This document shows positions 16,332 to 24,252 of a DNA stretch of 25,738 nt, in pieces; position 1 is the first letter of the stretch; the number at the start of each line of letters is the position of its first letter. The notes beneath the pieces are model-generated. The model saw only the letters and a list, made by a program, of their open reading frames with translations. It was not told the origin of the DNA and searched no databases. The position numbers and the translations under genes are program-made. The DNA comes from JAVBPB01 sp031549965 (GTDB lineage Bacteria; Bacillota; Clostridia; Lachnospirales; Lachnospiraceae): contig JAVBPB010000033.1 in the NCBI GenBank assembly GCA_031549965.1, forward strand, positions 1 through 25,738, read 5' to 3'.

Positions 16332-16364
16332 TTATTTCTCCTTTAATTTATTTGGTAAAAGGCG

Positions 16365-16450
16365 ATTTTAGATGACTATTTATCCAGTTGTCTGAAAAGT
16401 AGCAAAAGTACAGCCACAATTCACTAAAACAGATAATTGTCATCTAAAAT
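16365..16450. repeat. Imperfect long inverted repeat upstream of the YigZ gene
   Basis: ATTTTAGATGAC (16365-16376) is the exact complement of GTCATCTAAAAT (16439-16450). Inside it AGTTGTCTG (16386-16394) can pair with CAGATAATT (16430-16438) through two G-U pairs, leaving a 9-base bulge and a 35-base loop. It lies wholly between two genes. It may be a leader structure of the YigZ gene, a terminator-like structure for the preceding gene, or a small repeat. Confidence 0.6.
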
Positions 16451-16512
16451 TTGAGTATCAATATTTAAGAATTTTTAATTTAATATAGTGTACTATTTTC
16501 AATAGATTTGTT

Positions 16513-16806
16513 TCAACTACATAAGTATTCTGTTACTAAATCATCTACTACTTCAACCATACCAAAAGGAGTAACATCATTAGAAATAAGTTTGCTGATT
16601 ATTTTCATTGTAATCTCCTTTGAATATGTTATAGCTTCAATAATTTCTTTTTCGATTACATTACCAATAGACTTATTAAGCTGGATTCCATACAGCTTTT
16701 TATCCTGAACAGATTCTTTGTAGTCTTCCACAAGATAATATTCAAGTATTACGTTATCTGTACAAACCATTAAATTCCTTGTCCCAATTAACTCTAAATT
16801 TTTCAT
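16513..16806 (-). CDS. Small protein, DUF6514-like
   Basis: A 97-residue acidic protein without membrane segments or signal peptide. The layout, an N-terminal beta segment (LEYYLVED..YGIQLNKSI) and a helical C-terminus with the block VTPFGMVEVVDDLVTEYL, resembles the clostridial DUF6514 family as I recall it; function unknown. Start ATG 16806 is preceded by TAGGAGG, 11 bases away, somewhat long but acceptable. It is separated by 141 bases from the DUF2164 gene, so it probably has its own promoter. Confidence 0.7.
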   Translation of the reverse strand: MKNLELIGTRNLMVCTDNVILEYYLVEDYKESVQDKKLYGIQLNKSIGNVIEKEIIEAITYSKEITMKIISKLISNDVTPFGMVEVVDDLVTEYLCS

Positions 16807-16947
16807 AATATGTATAACCTCCTAAAGTTTATCATCTCTGATTTCAAAATAATTATATAAGAGATATATAACATTTAAAAGGTTTTAATATCGCAATAAA
16901 ATATTAATTCTACATCTATTCGATTTAATATTTAATAATTTTTGTCA

Positions 16948-17175
16948 CTATTTCTGAATTTCTAGTACATCTTGTATTTTCTCCTCAATATATGTATATG
17001 AATCAAATACCCCTTTATTATAATATACAGGACCTAATTCATCAGTAATAAAATCAACAATCAATGCTGCCGCCAAATCTCCCAAATCCTCTTCTCTTTC
17101 CTCCGAAAAATACACCTTAACCTTATTAATCAAATCATCTTTCGTCTCTTTATCCAGCTTAATCTTTTCATTCAT
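16948..17175 (-). CDS. DUF2164 family protein
   Basis: Short acidic protein (75 residues) with the family pattern LVNKV-YFSEEREEDLGDLAAALIVDFI-DELGPVYYNKGV; function unknown. An upstream ATG at 17181 directly abuts the GGAAG ribosome site, while ATG 17175 is 6 bases away, so I chose the latter. It lies 95 bases after the histidinol-phosphate aminotransferase-like gene and may be the last member of that transcription unit. Confidence 0.75.
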   Translation of the reverse strand: MNEKIKLDKETKDDLINKVKVYFSEEREEDLGDLAAALIVDFITDELGPVYYNKGVFDSYTYIEEKIQDVLEIQK

Positions 17176-17270
17176 ACTCATCTTCCAATCTTTCTATAAA
17201 TAGCAGTTCTATTATACTCTCTTAAAGCCAGCTCGTGTCACAAAATCTTAAACTGACGGCAAGTCTAAAA

Positions 17271-18332
17271 TCAATTACCAAGCAAATATCCTTTAAGAAA
17301 CCTCAAAAGCTCATCCATCTGCTGGTCAGTTCCTATAGTTATCCTCAAATAGTTATCTATTCTGTCCTGCTTAAAATATCTTACAAAAATATTAGCCTCT
17401 CTTAGTGCTTGAAAAATATCAGATGCATTCTTTTTAGGATGAGTTACAAATAAAAAGTTAGCCTTTGAATCTGTACATACAAACCCCAAATTACTTAATG
17501 CTATTTTTGTCCTTTCTCTTGTGTCCATCACTCGTTGTAAATTACTTCTAAAATACTTTTCATCCTTTAAAGACTCCACACCTAAAACAAGTGAAGGATA
17601 ATTCATTGTATAGGAATTATAGGAATGCTTTATAATATTTAACGCTTCTATTAATTCTTTATTACCAATTGCAAAACCAATTCTCATGCCAGCCATTGAA
17701 CGAGATTTAGAAAATGTTTGAACAATTAATAAATTATCATATTTATCCGTTAATTCTAAAGCAGATCTACCTCCAAAATCAATATAAGCTTCATCTACTA
17801 TTACAATAACATCTCGATTATTAATTAATATTTCTTCAATCACTTCTAGATCTTCAAAAATAGCTGTTGGTGCATTAGGATTAGCTATTACAATTCCTCC
17901 ATTTGGAGTTATGTAGTCCTCTTTTACAATGTGAAAATCATCATTAAGAGGCTTTGTAATATATGGTATTTTGTAAAGGTTTGACCAAACAGGGTAGAAG
18001 GAATAGGTTATATCTGGAAATATTATTGGCTTATTAGAATTAAAAAATGTTAAAAAGGCCATTGCCAATACATCATCCGAGCCTACTCCTACAAATACCT
18101 TATCTGGATTAACTTTATAAAACTTTGCAATTTCATTAACTAATATCTTACAGTTTGGATCTGGATAAAGTGAAAATCTATTTTCATTAATTTCTTTTAT
18201 AAATTTAATAACATTGGGCGATGGAGGATAAGGATTTTCATTAGTATTTAGTTTTATCATGTCCGGCTTGTCCGGTTGTTCTCCCGGAACATATGGGTTA
18301 ACCTTTCGTATATTATCTTTCCACACTTTCAT
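17271..18332 (-). CDS. hisC: Histidinol-phosphate aminotransferase-like PLP enzyme
   Basis: Class II fold-type I aminotransferase. Visible marks: LNTNENPYPPSP near the N-terminus, ANPNAPTA, VDEAYIDFGG and the PLP-lysine motif TFSKSRSMAGMRIGFAIG (Lys209 when counted from ATG 18332). These fit HisC, which converts histidinol-phosphate and often also acts on aromatic amino acids. No other his gene is nearby, so a broad or aromatic role is possible. GGAGG (18341-18337) is only 1 base from a TTG at 18335 and 4 bases from ATG 18332; I chose the ATG. It follows the preceding aminotransferase by 12 bases. Confidence 0.88.
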   Translation of the reverse strand: MKVWKDNIRKVNPYVPGEQPDKPDMIKLNTNENPYPPSPNVIKFIKEINENRFSLYPDPNCKILVNEIAKFYKVNPDKVFVGVGSDDVLAMAFLTFFNSNKPIIFPDITYSFYPVWSNLYKIPYITKPLNDDFHIVKEDYITPNGGIVIANPNAPTAIFEDLEVIEEILINNRDVIVIVDEAYIDFGGRSALELTDKYDNLLIVQTFSKSRSMAGMRIGFAIGNKELIEALNIIKHSYNSYTMNYPSLVLGVESLKDEKYFRSNLQRVMDTRERTKIALSNLGFVCTDSKANFLFVTHPKKNASDIFQALREANIFVRYFKQDRIDNYLRITIGTDQQMDELLRFLKGYLLGN

Positions 18333-18344
18333 CAAGCCTCCAAA

Positions 18345-19529
18345 TTATTTATATTCATCATATAGCTTTTTAAATCCTGATAATGATTTTTCAATCTTAC
18401 CATAATCTACACAATATGCTATCCTTGCATATCCACTGCATCCAAAAGCACTTCCTGGCACTATTAAAATATTATGGTTTTTGGCTTTTTCACAAAATGC
18501 CTTATCATCTTCTTCTAAAGTTTTTACAAATAAATAAAAAGCACCTTCTGGTTTTACACATTCATAACCATATTCTGTTAAGTTATTGTATAATAATTCT
18601 CTGTTTTTGTTGTATATTGAAATATCCACTTCACAATCGATACATCTTGCCACTACCCTTTGAAATAAAGATGGTGCGTTTACATAACCTAATATACGAT
18701 TGCTTACATTGCATGCAGTTATTACATTTTCAAAATCATCTACTTCATTTGGAATAACAAGATATCCAATTCTTTCGCCAGGAAGTGATAATGATTTACT
18801 AAATGAATAGCCTACGATGGTATTTTTATAGTATTTGGTTAAATAAGGGATTTCGATTCCATCGTATGCTAATTCCCTATAAGGTTCATCCGATATTAAA
18901 TAAATTGATGTGTTGTATTCCTTACTCTTATTATTTAGAATTTCAGCTAATTTCATTATAGTTTCTTCTGAGTAAACAACACCTGTTGGATTATTAGGTG
19001 AATTAACTAATACAATTTTTGTTTGTTTAGTTATCTTACTTGCAAATTCTGTTAGATTAGGCTGAAAAGTTTTTGTATCAGGTGATATAACAACTAAATT
19101 TGCATCATAATTTGAAGCATAGTTTCTATATTCTCCAAAAAAAGGAGCAAAAGCAATGACTTCATCTAAAGGATTTAGCAAAGTTTTAAATATAACATTT
19201 AATCCACCTGCTGCACCAACTGTCATTATAATATTATTATTTGTGAAACTAGTATCAAATTTTTTATTTATAAAGCTTGAAATAACTTCTCTAACATCTT
19301 CATAACCTGAATTATTCATATATCCATGAACTAAATTTGCACTCTCATTTGTAATAATATCTATTACTGCTTTTTTTATTTCCTCTGGAGGTTCTACACT
19401 GGGATTGCCTAAGCTAAAATCAAAAACGTTTTCTTCTCCATGAATTTTTGCAAGTTTTTTCCCTTCTTCAAACATAGCTCTAATAATTGAGCTTCCTTGA
19501 ACAAATCCTACCATTTTATTTGATATCAT
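18345..19529 (-). CDS. PLP-dependent aminotransferase (aspartate aminotransferase-like, class I/II)
   Basis: Fold-type I PLP enzyme that moves amino groups between an amino acid and a 2-oxo acid. Motifs include FSLGNPSVEPP, NSPNNPTGVVYSEE, SDEPYREL and the Schiff-base lysine in GYSFSKSLSLPGERIGYL (Lys245). The 394 residues are typical. The exact substrate cannot be read from sequence. The ribosome site AAAGGGG before ATG 19529 is weaker than its neighbours', and an in-frame ATG five codons later is an alternative. It lies 17 bases after the zinc-ribbon gene and 12 bases before hisC, so all are probably one operon. Confidence 0.92.
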   Translation of the reverse strand: MISNKMVGFVQGSSIIRAMFEEGKKLAKIHGEENVFDFSLGNPSVEPPEEIKKAVIDIITNESANLVHGYMNNSGYEDVREVISSFINKKFDTSFTNNNIIMTVGAAGGLNVIFKTLLNPLDEVIAFAPFFGEYRNYASNYDANLVVISPDTKTFQPNLTEFASKITKQTKIVLVNSPNNPTGVVYSEETIMKLAEILNNKSKEYNTSIYLISDEPYRELAYDGIEIPYLTKYYKNTIVGYSFSKSLSLPGERIGYLVIPNEVDDFENVITACNVSNRILGYVNAPSLFQRVVARCIDCEVDISIYNKNRELLYNNLTEYGYECVKPEGAFYLFVKTLEEDDKAFCEKAKNHNILIVPGSAFGCSGYARIAYCVDYGKIEKSLSGFKKLYDEYK

Positions 19530-19546
19530 TGGTTTACCCCTTTCAA

Positions 19547-20035
19547 TTATTCATTTTTATCTGTTGTTTCTTCTTTTACTTTTGCATCGTCTTCTTTAGC
19601 TTCTGCTGTTTCTTCTTTGTTATCTTCCGCTTGGTTTTCTTCAAAACCTTCTGATTCTACTTCTGTTTCTTTTGGTTCTGGTAATTTTTCGCCACAATTT
19701 GGACAAAAATAAGATGTTCTTTCAACAACTGCGTGACATTTTTGACATTCAACTGAACCTTTAAGAGAAATTATTTCTTCTTTTATACTTTTAATAATTT
19801 CTTCTTTGCTCTTAATCTCTTCACACAAATTTTTGATTTGACTTTCCACATTCTCTCCCTCTAAATATCTTTGGTAAAGAATTTTTCCTATCTCCAAATA
19901 ATTGTCTTCAATTGTTTTTTGATTTGCTACAATTCTTGTTTTCAGTTTTGTAATCTCAATTACCTCACCTGATTTTTTAACCGCACTTTGTGCTTTGTCT
20001 GACACCTTTTTTACTAAATCATCAAAAAAATCCAT
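19547..20035 (-). CDS. Coiled-coil zinc-ribbon protein
   Basis: A 162-residue protein of unknown function. Residues 1-25 are amphipathic (MDFFDDLVKKVSDKAQSAVKK) and residues about 30-90 predict a coiled coil. A zinc ribbon of the form CQKCHAVVERTSYFCPNCG (two CxxC pairs) follows at about 95-115. The tail (about 118-162) is strongly acidic, rich in Glu, Lys and Asp, and probably disordered. The organisation resembles clostridial zinc-ribbon proteins of unknown role. A good TAGGAGG site precedes ATG 20035; it is 39 bases from the gene before. Confidence 0.85.
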   Translation of the reverse strand: MDFFDDLVKKVSDKAQSAVKKSGEVIEITKLKTRIVANQKTIEDNYLEIGKILYQRYLEGENVESQIKNLCEEIKSKEEIIKSIKEEIISLKGSVECQKCHAVVERTSYFCPNCGEKLPEPKETEVESEGFEENQAEDNKEETAEAKEDDAKVKEETTDKNE

Positions 20036-20074
20036 ACAAATTCCTCCTAAGTTTTTTATTTTTTATTTAAAATA

Positions 20075-20749
20075 TTATACAATATCTTCTGCTTGACGAT
20101 ATGAATTCATCATATTTTTAAAAATCTCACCTGTTGTAGGAGGGGTATATGTTATTGCATTAGCCCCTGCTTCAATTGTTTTTAAGATACTTTCCTTTGA
20201 AGGTCCTCCTGTGGCAATAATTGGTACATCAGGAAATTCTCTTCTTATTTTTGCCACTATTTCAGCAGTTTTACCAGCCCCTGACACATTTAATATATTT
20301 GCTCCACTTTCCAGTCTTTTCCCAATATCAGTCTTTTCAGAAACTACTGTTATAACAATTGGAATATCTATTTTTTGTCTTAAATATTCTAAAGTCTCAT
20401 TAGGTGTTGGAGCATTAACCACTACTCCCACAGCACCTTGAAACTCTGCATCTTCAGCAAGGTTTGTTACTCTTTTACCTCTGGTTGTTCCTCCTCCTAC
20501 TCCACAAAAAACTGGCACATCAGCACAATTAATTAATGAATGTGTTATTACAGGCTGTGGAGTAAAAGGATAAACTGCTATTACTGCATCAGCATTACAA
20601 TTACGAATTATGGCAATATCTGTGGTAAAAACTAATGATTTTATTAGTCTCCCAAATATTCTGATTCCGCTGACCTCTTCAATAATCTCTGGAACTTTTA
20701 ACATATGTTTTCTTAATACGCCTTCTATTTCTGGTACCTTTTTCGCCAT
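20075..20749 (-). CDS. TIM-barrel protein of unknown function (annotated hydrolase/HisA-like in relatives)
   Basis: The 224 residues show a beta/alpha-barrel pattern with repeated hydrophobic strands (ADAVIAVYPF, VPVFCGVGGG, AVGVVVNAP, IPIVITVVS, NILNVSGAG, VPIIATGGPS, AITYTPPT). Glycine-rich turns at the strand ends resemble the phosphate-binding sites of HisA/HisF and thiamine-phosphate synthase-type barrels. Relatives are often labelled only hydrolase, so I do not assign a reaction. ATG 20749 has a full AAAGGAGG site. It lies 19 bases after the subtilase gene, probably co-transcribed. Confidence 0.75.
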   Translation of the reverse strand: MAKKVPEIEGVLRKHMLKVPEIIEEVSGIRIFGRLIKSLVFTTDIAIIRNCNADAVIAVYPFTPQPVITHSLINCADVPVFCGVGGGTTRGKRVTNLAEDAEFQGAVGVVVNAPTPNETLEYLRQKIDIPIVITVVSEKTDIGKRLESGANILNVSGAGKTAEIVAKIRREFPDVPIIATGGPSKESILKTIEAGANAITYTPPTTGEIFKNMMNSYRQAEDIV

Positions 20750-20768
20750 AGAACGCCTCCTTTCTATA

Positions 20769-22496
20769 TTAACTAACTGTAATTCTAATTGCCTGAAATG
20801 TATTATACATATCTAATTTTCCATATCCCCATTCTCTGTTTGGATAAATTATATTGCTTCTGCTGGCCCCTCTAATAAAAAACTTTTTTACCTCCCTACT
20901 GTCTAATGAAGGATCATTTCTTCTGACTACTCCCCATTCCATTAAAAGGGCAGCTCCTCCTGCCGCATGGGCAGCAGCTATGCTTGAACCAGTCTTCGTT
21001 CCATATCCTCCCCCTGCCAGAGGTCCATATACATTTACACCAGGAGCTGCAATATCCGGCTTTATTCTGCCTTCCCTGGTATATCCTCTGCTTGAGTTAA
21101 TAAAAAGACTTCCATTACTATGATTATATGTGCTTACAGTTATTGGTACACTGGCTATTGAAGGTGAACATAATGTTACAAAAGGATCTGGTGTTATGAA
21201 ATAGGTTCCTGATGATATAAAACCATTCACCGGAAGCCACATATCATATTGTCCACTTATTTCAAAATCTCCAAACACTCTGATTATCCAAATACCTGGA
21301 GTCGGTGAGTCAAACTGCATAATAATTAACTCATCTCCTGTTTTTGCCTCAATTAATCTATAATTAACTGCAATTTTTGTATCTTCCAATATAAATGTAA
21401 TAAAATCGCTTTGCCTTAATCTTGGCGGAATCTTTTCTACATATTCGCCACTGGGTGAAATCAAACCAACTGAAAACACATCTGGTGCACTTCCCCATAG
21501 TTCTAAGGTAAAACCGCTCTCATTATCATCAACTCTGATTTCTACATCTTGATAACCTAAATCTTTATTGATTTGCCCTGCAAAATGGTGCCCAAGATTT
21601 ACTTCATTTCCTCCAGCAATAACAAATACTTGACCAATATTATCGGCTTCAATATTAATATATTCTCCTAATGAAGCTAATCCTTCATGATCTCCTGAAT
21701 TAGTACCAAGACCAATACAAACAACTAAAGGCATATTAGCTTCCTTAGCTCTGGATATTAAATAATTAATTCCTGTCATTATATCTGTTTCCTGATAACA
21801 TGGAACATCTTCATTAATAAAATAAAAGTTTCTTAAATAATTTTTTGCTTGCTTTAATTTTACCACTGTTATAGTAGACTCAGGTGCCGCACCTGTAAAC
21901 TCATTCCGAATATCTTGGTTTCCTGCTGCTATACCTGCAAGAAAGGTTCCATGACCTATTTCATCTACACTTGGAACTATATCTAGAGGATTTTCACTGT
22001 TAAGTGCTTCATTTATTTGCTCACTTCTATATTCTGCTCCATATGCATAATTTTCTGGCGGAATGCCATCTTCTATAGTTTGATCCCAAATTGAATAAAT
22101 TCTTGTTGTATTATCTTCATTAACGAAAGCTGGATGAAGATAATCAATACCCGTATCTACAAATCCAATCATAACACCAGTTCCATGTAGATGCAAATAA
22201 GGTTCTCTTTGTAATCTTATTATTCCTGATTCTTCCATGCTTGAAGTATCCAGTAATGCATAGCAATGGGGTATAATTTTGTATCCATATTTTTCAATTA
22301 TATATAAATTTATTGTCTGTCTTCTAAAAAATAAATTTGCGAATTTGTTACTTATAACCTGAATACAATCTGGATTAAGTCTTGATTGTAAATCTAAAAT
22401 ATTTCCATTATATTCAACAATAAAATCCAAATAATTTTCAGACGTAATAGCTTCTTTACAATTCTCGCCAATAGTTCTAATATTATTGGTCGGCAT
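20769..22496 (-). CDS. Csp-like S8 family subtilisin protease
   Basis: A 575-residue subtilase with an intact catalytic triad: Asp114 in FVDTGIDYLHP, His182 in GHGTFLAGIAAG and Ser505 in TGSSIAAAHAAG, plus Asn297 for the oxyanion hole (VIAGGNE). Residues 1-100 resemble a prodomain. About 140 residues between Asn297 and the serine (roughly 315-445) look like the beta-rich jelly-roll insert of clostridial Csp germination proteases. There is no signal peptide, fitting a protein loaded into spores or acting in the cytosol. The serine motif is SSIAAAH where most subtilases have TSMAAP. Strong GGAGG site. It heads the run with the TIM-barrel, zinc-ribbon and aminotransferase genes and follows clpX. 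Confidence 0.9.
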   Translation of the reverse strand: MPTNNIRTIGENCKEAITSENYLDFIVEYNGNILDLQSRLNPDCIQVISNKFANLFFRRQTINLYIIEKYGYKIIPHCYALLDTSSMEESGIIRLQREPYLHLHGTGVMIGFVDTGIDYLHPAFVNEDNTTRIYSIWDQTIEDGIPPENYAYGAEYRSEQINEALNSENPLDIVPSVDEIGHGTFLAGIAAGNQDIRNEFTGAAPESTITVVKLKQAKNYLRNFYFINEDVPCYQETDIMTGINYLISRAKEANMPLVVCIGLGTNSGDHEGLASLGEYINIEADNIGQVFVIAGGNEVNLGHHFAGQINKDLGYQDVEIRVDDNESGFTLELWGSAPDVFSVGLISPSGEYVEKIPPRLRQSDFITFILEDTKIAVNYRLIEAKTGDELIIMQFDSPTPGIWIIRVFGDFEISGQYDMWLPVNGFISSGTYFITPDPFVTLCSPSIASVPITVSTYNHSNGSLFINSSRGYTREGRIKPDIAAPGVNVYGPLAGGGYGTKTGSSIAAAHAAGGAALLMEWGVVRRNDPSLDSREVKKFFIRGASRSNIIYPNREWGYGKLDMYNTFQAIRITVS

Positions 22497-22531
22497 ATCT
22501 TTCCTCCTATCATAGTTTTAGGAACTATAAT

Positions 22532-22559
22532 AGTTTATGCAATGACAAATTGTCCTTAT
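22532..22559 (-). promoter_or_regulatory. Possible sigma-E/K-type promoter of the subtilase gene
   Basis: On the minus strand ATA (22559-22557), then 17 bases, then CATAAACT (22539-22532), fits the ATA-N16/18-CATAnnnT pattern of mother-cell sporulation sigma factors. The start of transcription would be about 28 bases before ATG 22496. In AT-rich DNA such matches are common, so this is tentative. Confidence 0.3.
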
Positions 22560-22571
22560 TCTAATTTTTAA

Positions 22572-22608
22572 ACCATCTAGAATATCTAATTCTACCTATA
22601 TAGATGGT
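22572..22608 (-). terminator. Weak hairpin at the 3' end of the clpX-like gene
   Basis: ACCATCTA (22608-22601, minus strand) pairs with TAGATGGT (22579-22572), with an inner GAAT/ATTC pair, followed by TTTAAAAATT. The left arm is inside the last codons of the gene. The stem is AT-rich and the U run is interrupted, so terminator function is uncertain. Confidence 0.3.
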
Positions 22609-23972
22609 AAAAAATTTCTCATCTCTATCTTCGGTCCACCGGTGTTTTGAATATATTCCTTTGTAATAACAACACATCCAATGTTTTCATCTTTTGGTAT
22701 CTCATACATTATGTCCATCATAAACTCTTCTATAATTGCCCTTAATGCTCTAGCACCTGTTTTTTTCTCAAGTGCTTTTTCAGCAATTGCCTCTAATGCA
22801 CCTTCCTCAAATTCTAAATTAACTTCATCCAATTCCAATAATTTTTTATATTGCTTAAGTATTGCGTTCTTTGGCTCTTTCAAAACTTTTATTAATAGCT
22901 CCTTATTAAGACTTTCTAAAGAGAATATAATTGGAAGTCTACCAATAAATTCTGGTATCATTCCAAATTCTCTAAGATCTTCTATGGCAACCTTTTGCAA
23001 TATATTAACATCATTATCATATTTATCTTTTAAATCTGCAATAAATCCAATTGATGATTGTTTATTTAATCTGGTTTTTATGATATCGCCCAATTCAGGA
23101 AAGGCTCCTCCGCAAATAAATAATATATTCTTTGTGTTAATTGTAGTTAATGGCACCATTGCATTCTTAGAATTAGAACCTACAGGAATTTCTATTTCAC
23201 TGCCTTCAAGTAATTTTAACATTCCCTGCTGTACTGATTCCCCACTAACATCTCTTGAATGTGTGTTTCTTTTCTTAGCAATTTTGTCTATTTCATCAAT
23301 AAATACTATTCCATTCTCTGCTTTTTCAACATCATTATCTGCTGCTGCTAGTAATTTTGATAATACACTTTCAACGTCATCTCCGATATATCCTGCCTCT
23401 GTCAACGCTGTTGCATCTGAAATAGCAAGTGGTACGTCTAATAATTTAGCTAAAGTTTTTACTAAATATGTCTTTCCGCTTCCTGTAGGCCCTATCATAA
23501 GCATATTGGATTTTTCTATTTCAATTTCATCCATTGTATTAGTTGCAACTCTTTTATAATGATTATATACAGCTACTGCTATTGCTTTTTTTGCATGCTC
23601 TTGTCCTACAACATAATCATCTAATTTTTCTTTAATTATATGAGGTGCCGGTATCTTTTTAATATCTATGGCTGAAACCTTTTTTTCTTCATCAGGCTTT
23701 TTCTTTTTTAATTTTTGCCTCTTAGGAATTTCTGCCTGCATATCTTTAAAATTCATCATATTCGGAGGGACATTTAAAAAATCATAATTTTGAAAATTAC
23801 CGGTATTGATTGTATCAAAAGTCTTTTGCATGCATGCTGAACAAATGCAAATACTGTTTGGCAGTTTCATCATCTTCCCTGCTTTGCTTTCAGGCCTTCT
23901 ACAAATATAACAAATCTCCTCATATTCGTCTTTGTTATGATTTTCATCATATTTTGAATCTTTATTTTCCAT
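22596..23972 (-). CDS. ClpX-like AAA+ unfoldase with divergent substrate-entry loop
   Basis: Unfoldase partner of ClpP. The N-terminal zinc finger is CxxC-19-CxxC (CYIC ... CSAC, residues about 21-47) after a charged leader. A Lys-rich linker follows, then the AAA+ core with Walker A GPTGSGKTYLVKTLA, pore loop GYIG in TEAGYIGDDVES, Walker B IVFIDEIDK, the sensor region RLPIIFSLESLN and sensor 2 GARALRAII. The IGF tripeptide in SSIGFIADL should dock to ClpP. The RKH pore loop expected after the SGESVQQGMLKLLEGS segment is replaced by VGSNSKNAMV, so substrate entry is probably changed. At 458 residues it is longer than typical ClpX (about 420). It is probably a paralog and not the housekeeping copy (inference), so no gene symbol is given. 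Confidence 0.92.
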   Translation of the reverse strand: MENKDSKYDENHNKDEYEEICYICRRPESKAGKMMKLPNSICICSACMQKTFDTINTGNFQNYDFLNVPPNMMNFKDMQAEIPKRQKLKKKKPDEEKKVSAIDIKKIPAPHIIKEKLDDYVVGQEHAKKAIAVAVYNHYKRVATNTMDEIEIEKSNMLMIGPTGSGKTYLVKTLAKLLDVPLAISDATALTEAGYIGDDVESVLSKLLAAADNDVEKAENGIVFIDEIDKIAKKRNTHSRDVSGESVQQGMLKLLEGSEIEIPVGSNSKNAMVPLTTINTKNILFICGGAFPELGDIIKTRLNKQSSIGFIADLKDKYDNDVNILQKVAIEDLREFGMIPEFIGRLPIIFSLESLNKELLIKVLKEPKNAILKQYKKLLELDEVNLEFEEGALEAIAEKALEKKTGARALRAIIEEFMMDIMYEIPKDENIGCVVITKEYIQNTGGPKIEMRNFLPSI

Positions 23973-24000
23973 GTAGATGCTCCTTAATATTAGTCTATAT

Positions 24001-24029
24001 ATTAAATTTGTTAATTTCTAATCTTTCAA
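24001..24029 (-). promoter_or_regulatory. Possible promoter of the clpX-like gene
   Basis: On the minus strand TTGAAA (24029-24024) is 17 bases from TTTAAT (24006-24001), giving a leader of about 21 bases before ATG 23972, with AAGGAG in it. The surroundings are very AT-rich, so the call is moderate. Confidence 0.4.
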
Positions 24030-24185
24030 AATCTTTACTTAATTATATATTAACACATAAATATTAACAAGCTTATATTGATGTGAGTTTATTAATTTTT
24101 TATTAAGTTTTGATTTAAATTTGATGAGATAGCTTTAGTTGTATATGTGGGGTTTTAAGGAATGCTCCAAATATTATTATGTGAT

Positions 24186-24206
24186 TTTGACACAACTTTG
24201 ACACAA
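24186..24206. repeat. Tandem 10-base direct repeat beside the integrase gene
   Basis: TTTGACACAA occurs at 24186-24195 and again at 24197-24206, one base apart. It lies 47 bases beyond the integrase stop codon. Paired short repeats of this sort next to a tyrosine recombinase gene are often arm-type binding sites or mark an att region. The rest of 23973-24252 shows only AT-rich sequence. Confidence 0.55.
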
Positions 24207-24252
24207 GATTTTTTTAAAAGAAAAAAGTCGCTTATTTCTGCGCCCATTCTTC

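Noticed and set aside
22681..23559. 292-codon plus-strand open frame opposite the clpX-like gene
   Set aside because: Serine/isoleucine-rich shadow of a well-supported AAA+ gene, with no ribosome site.
24186..24206. The TTTGACACAA repeats as -35 promoter boxes
   Set aside because: No -10 lies at proper spacing on the plus strand toward any gene, and the tandem layout fits recombinase sites better.
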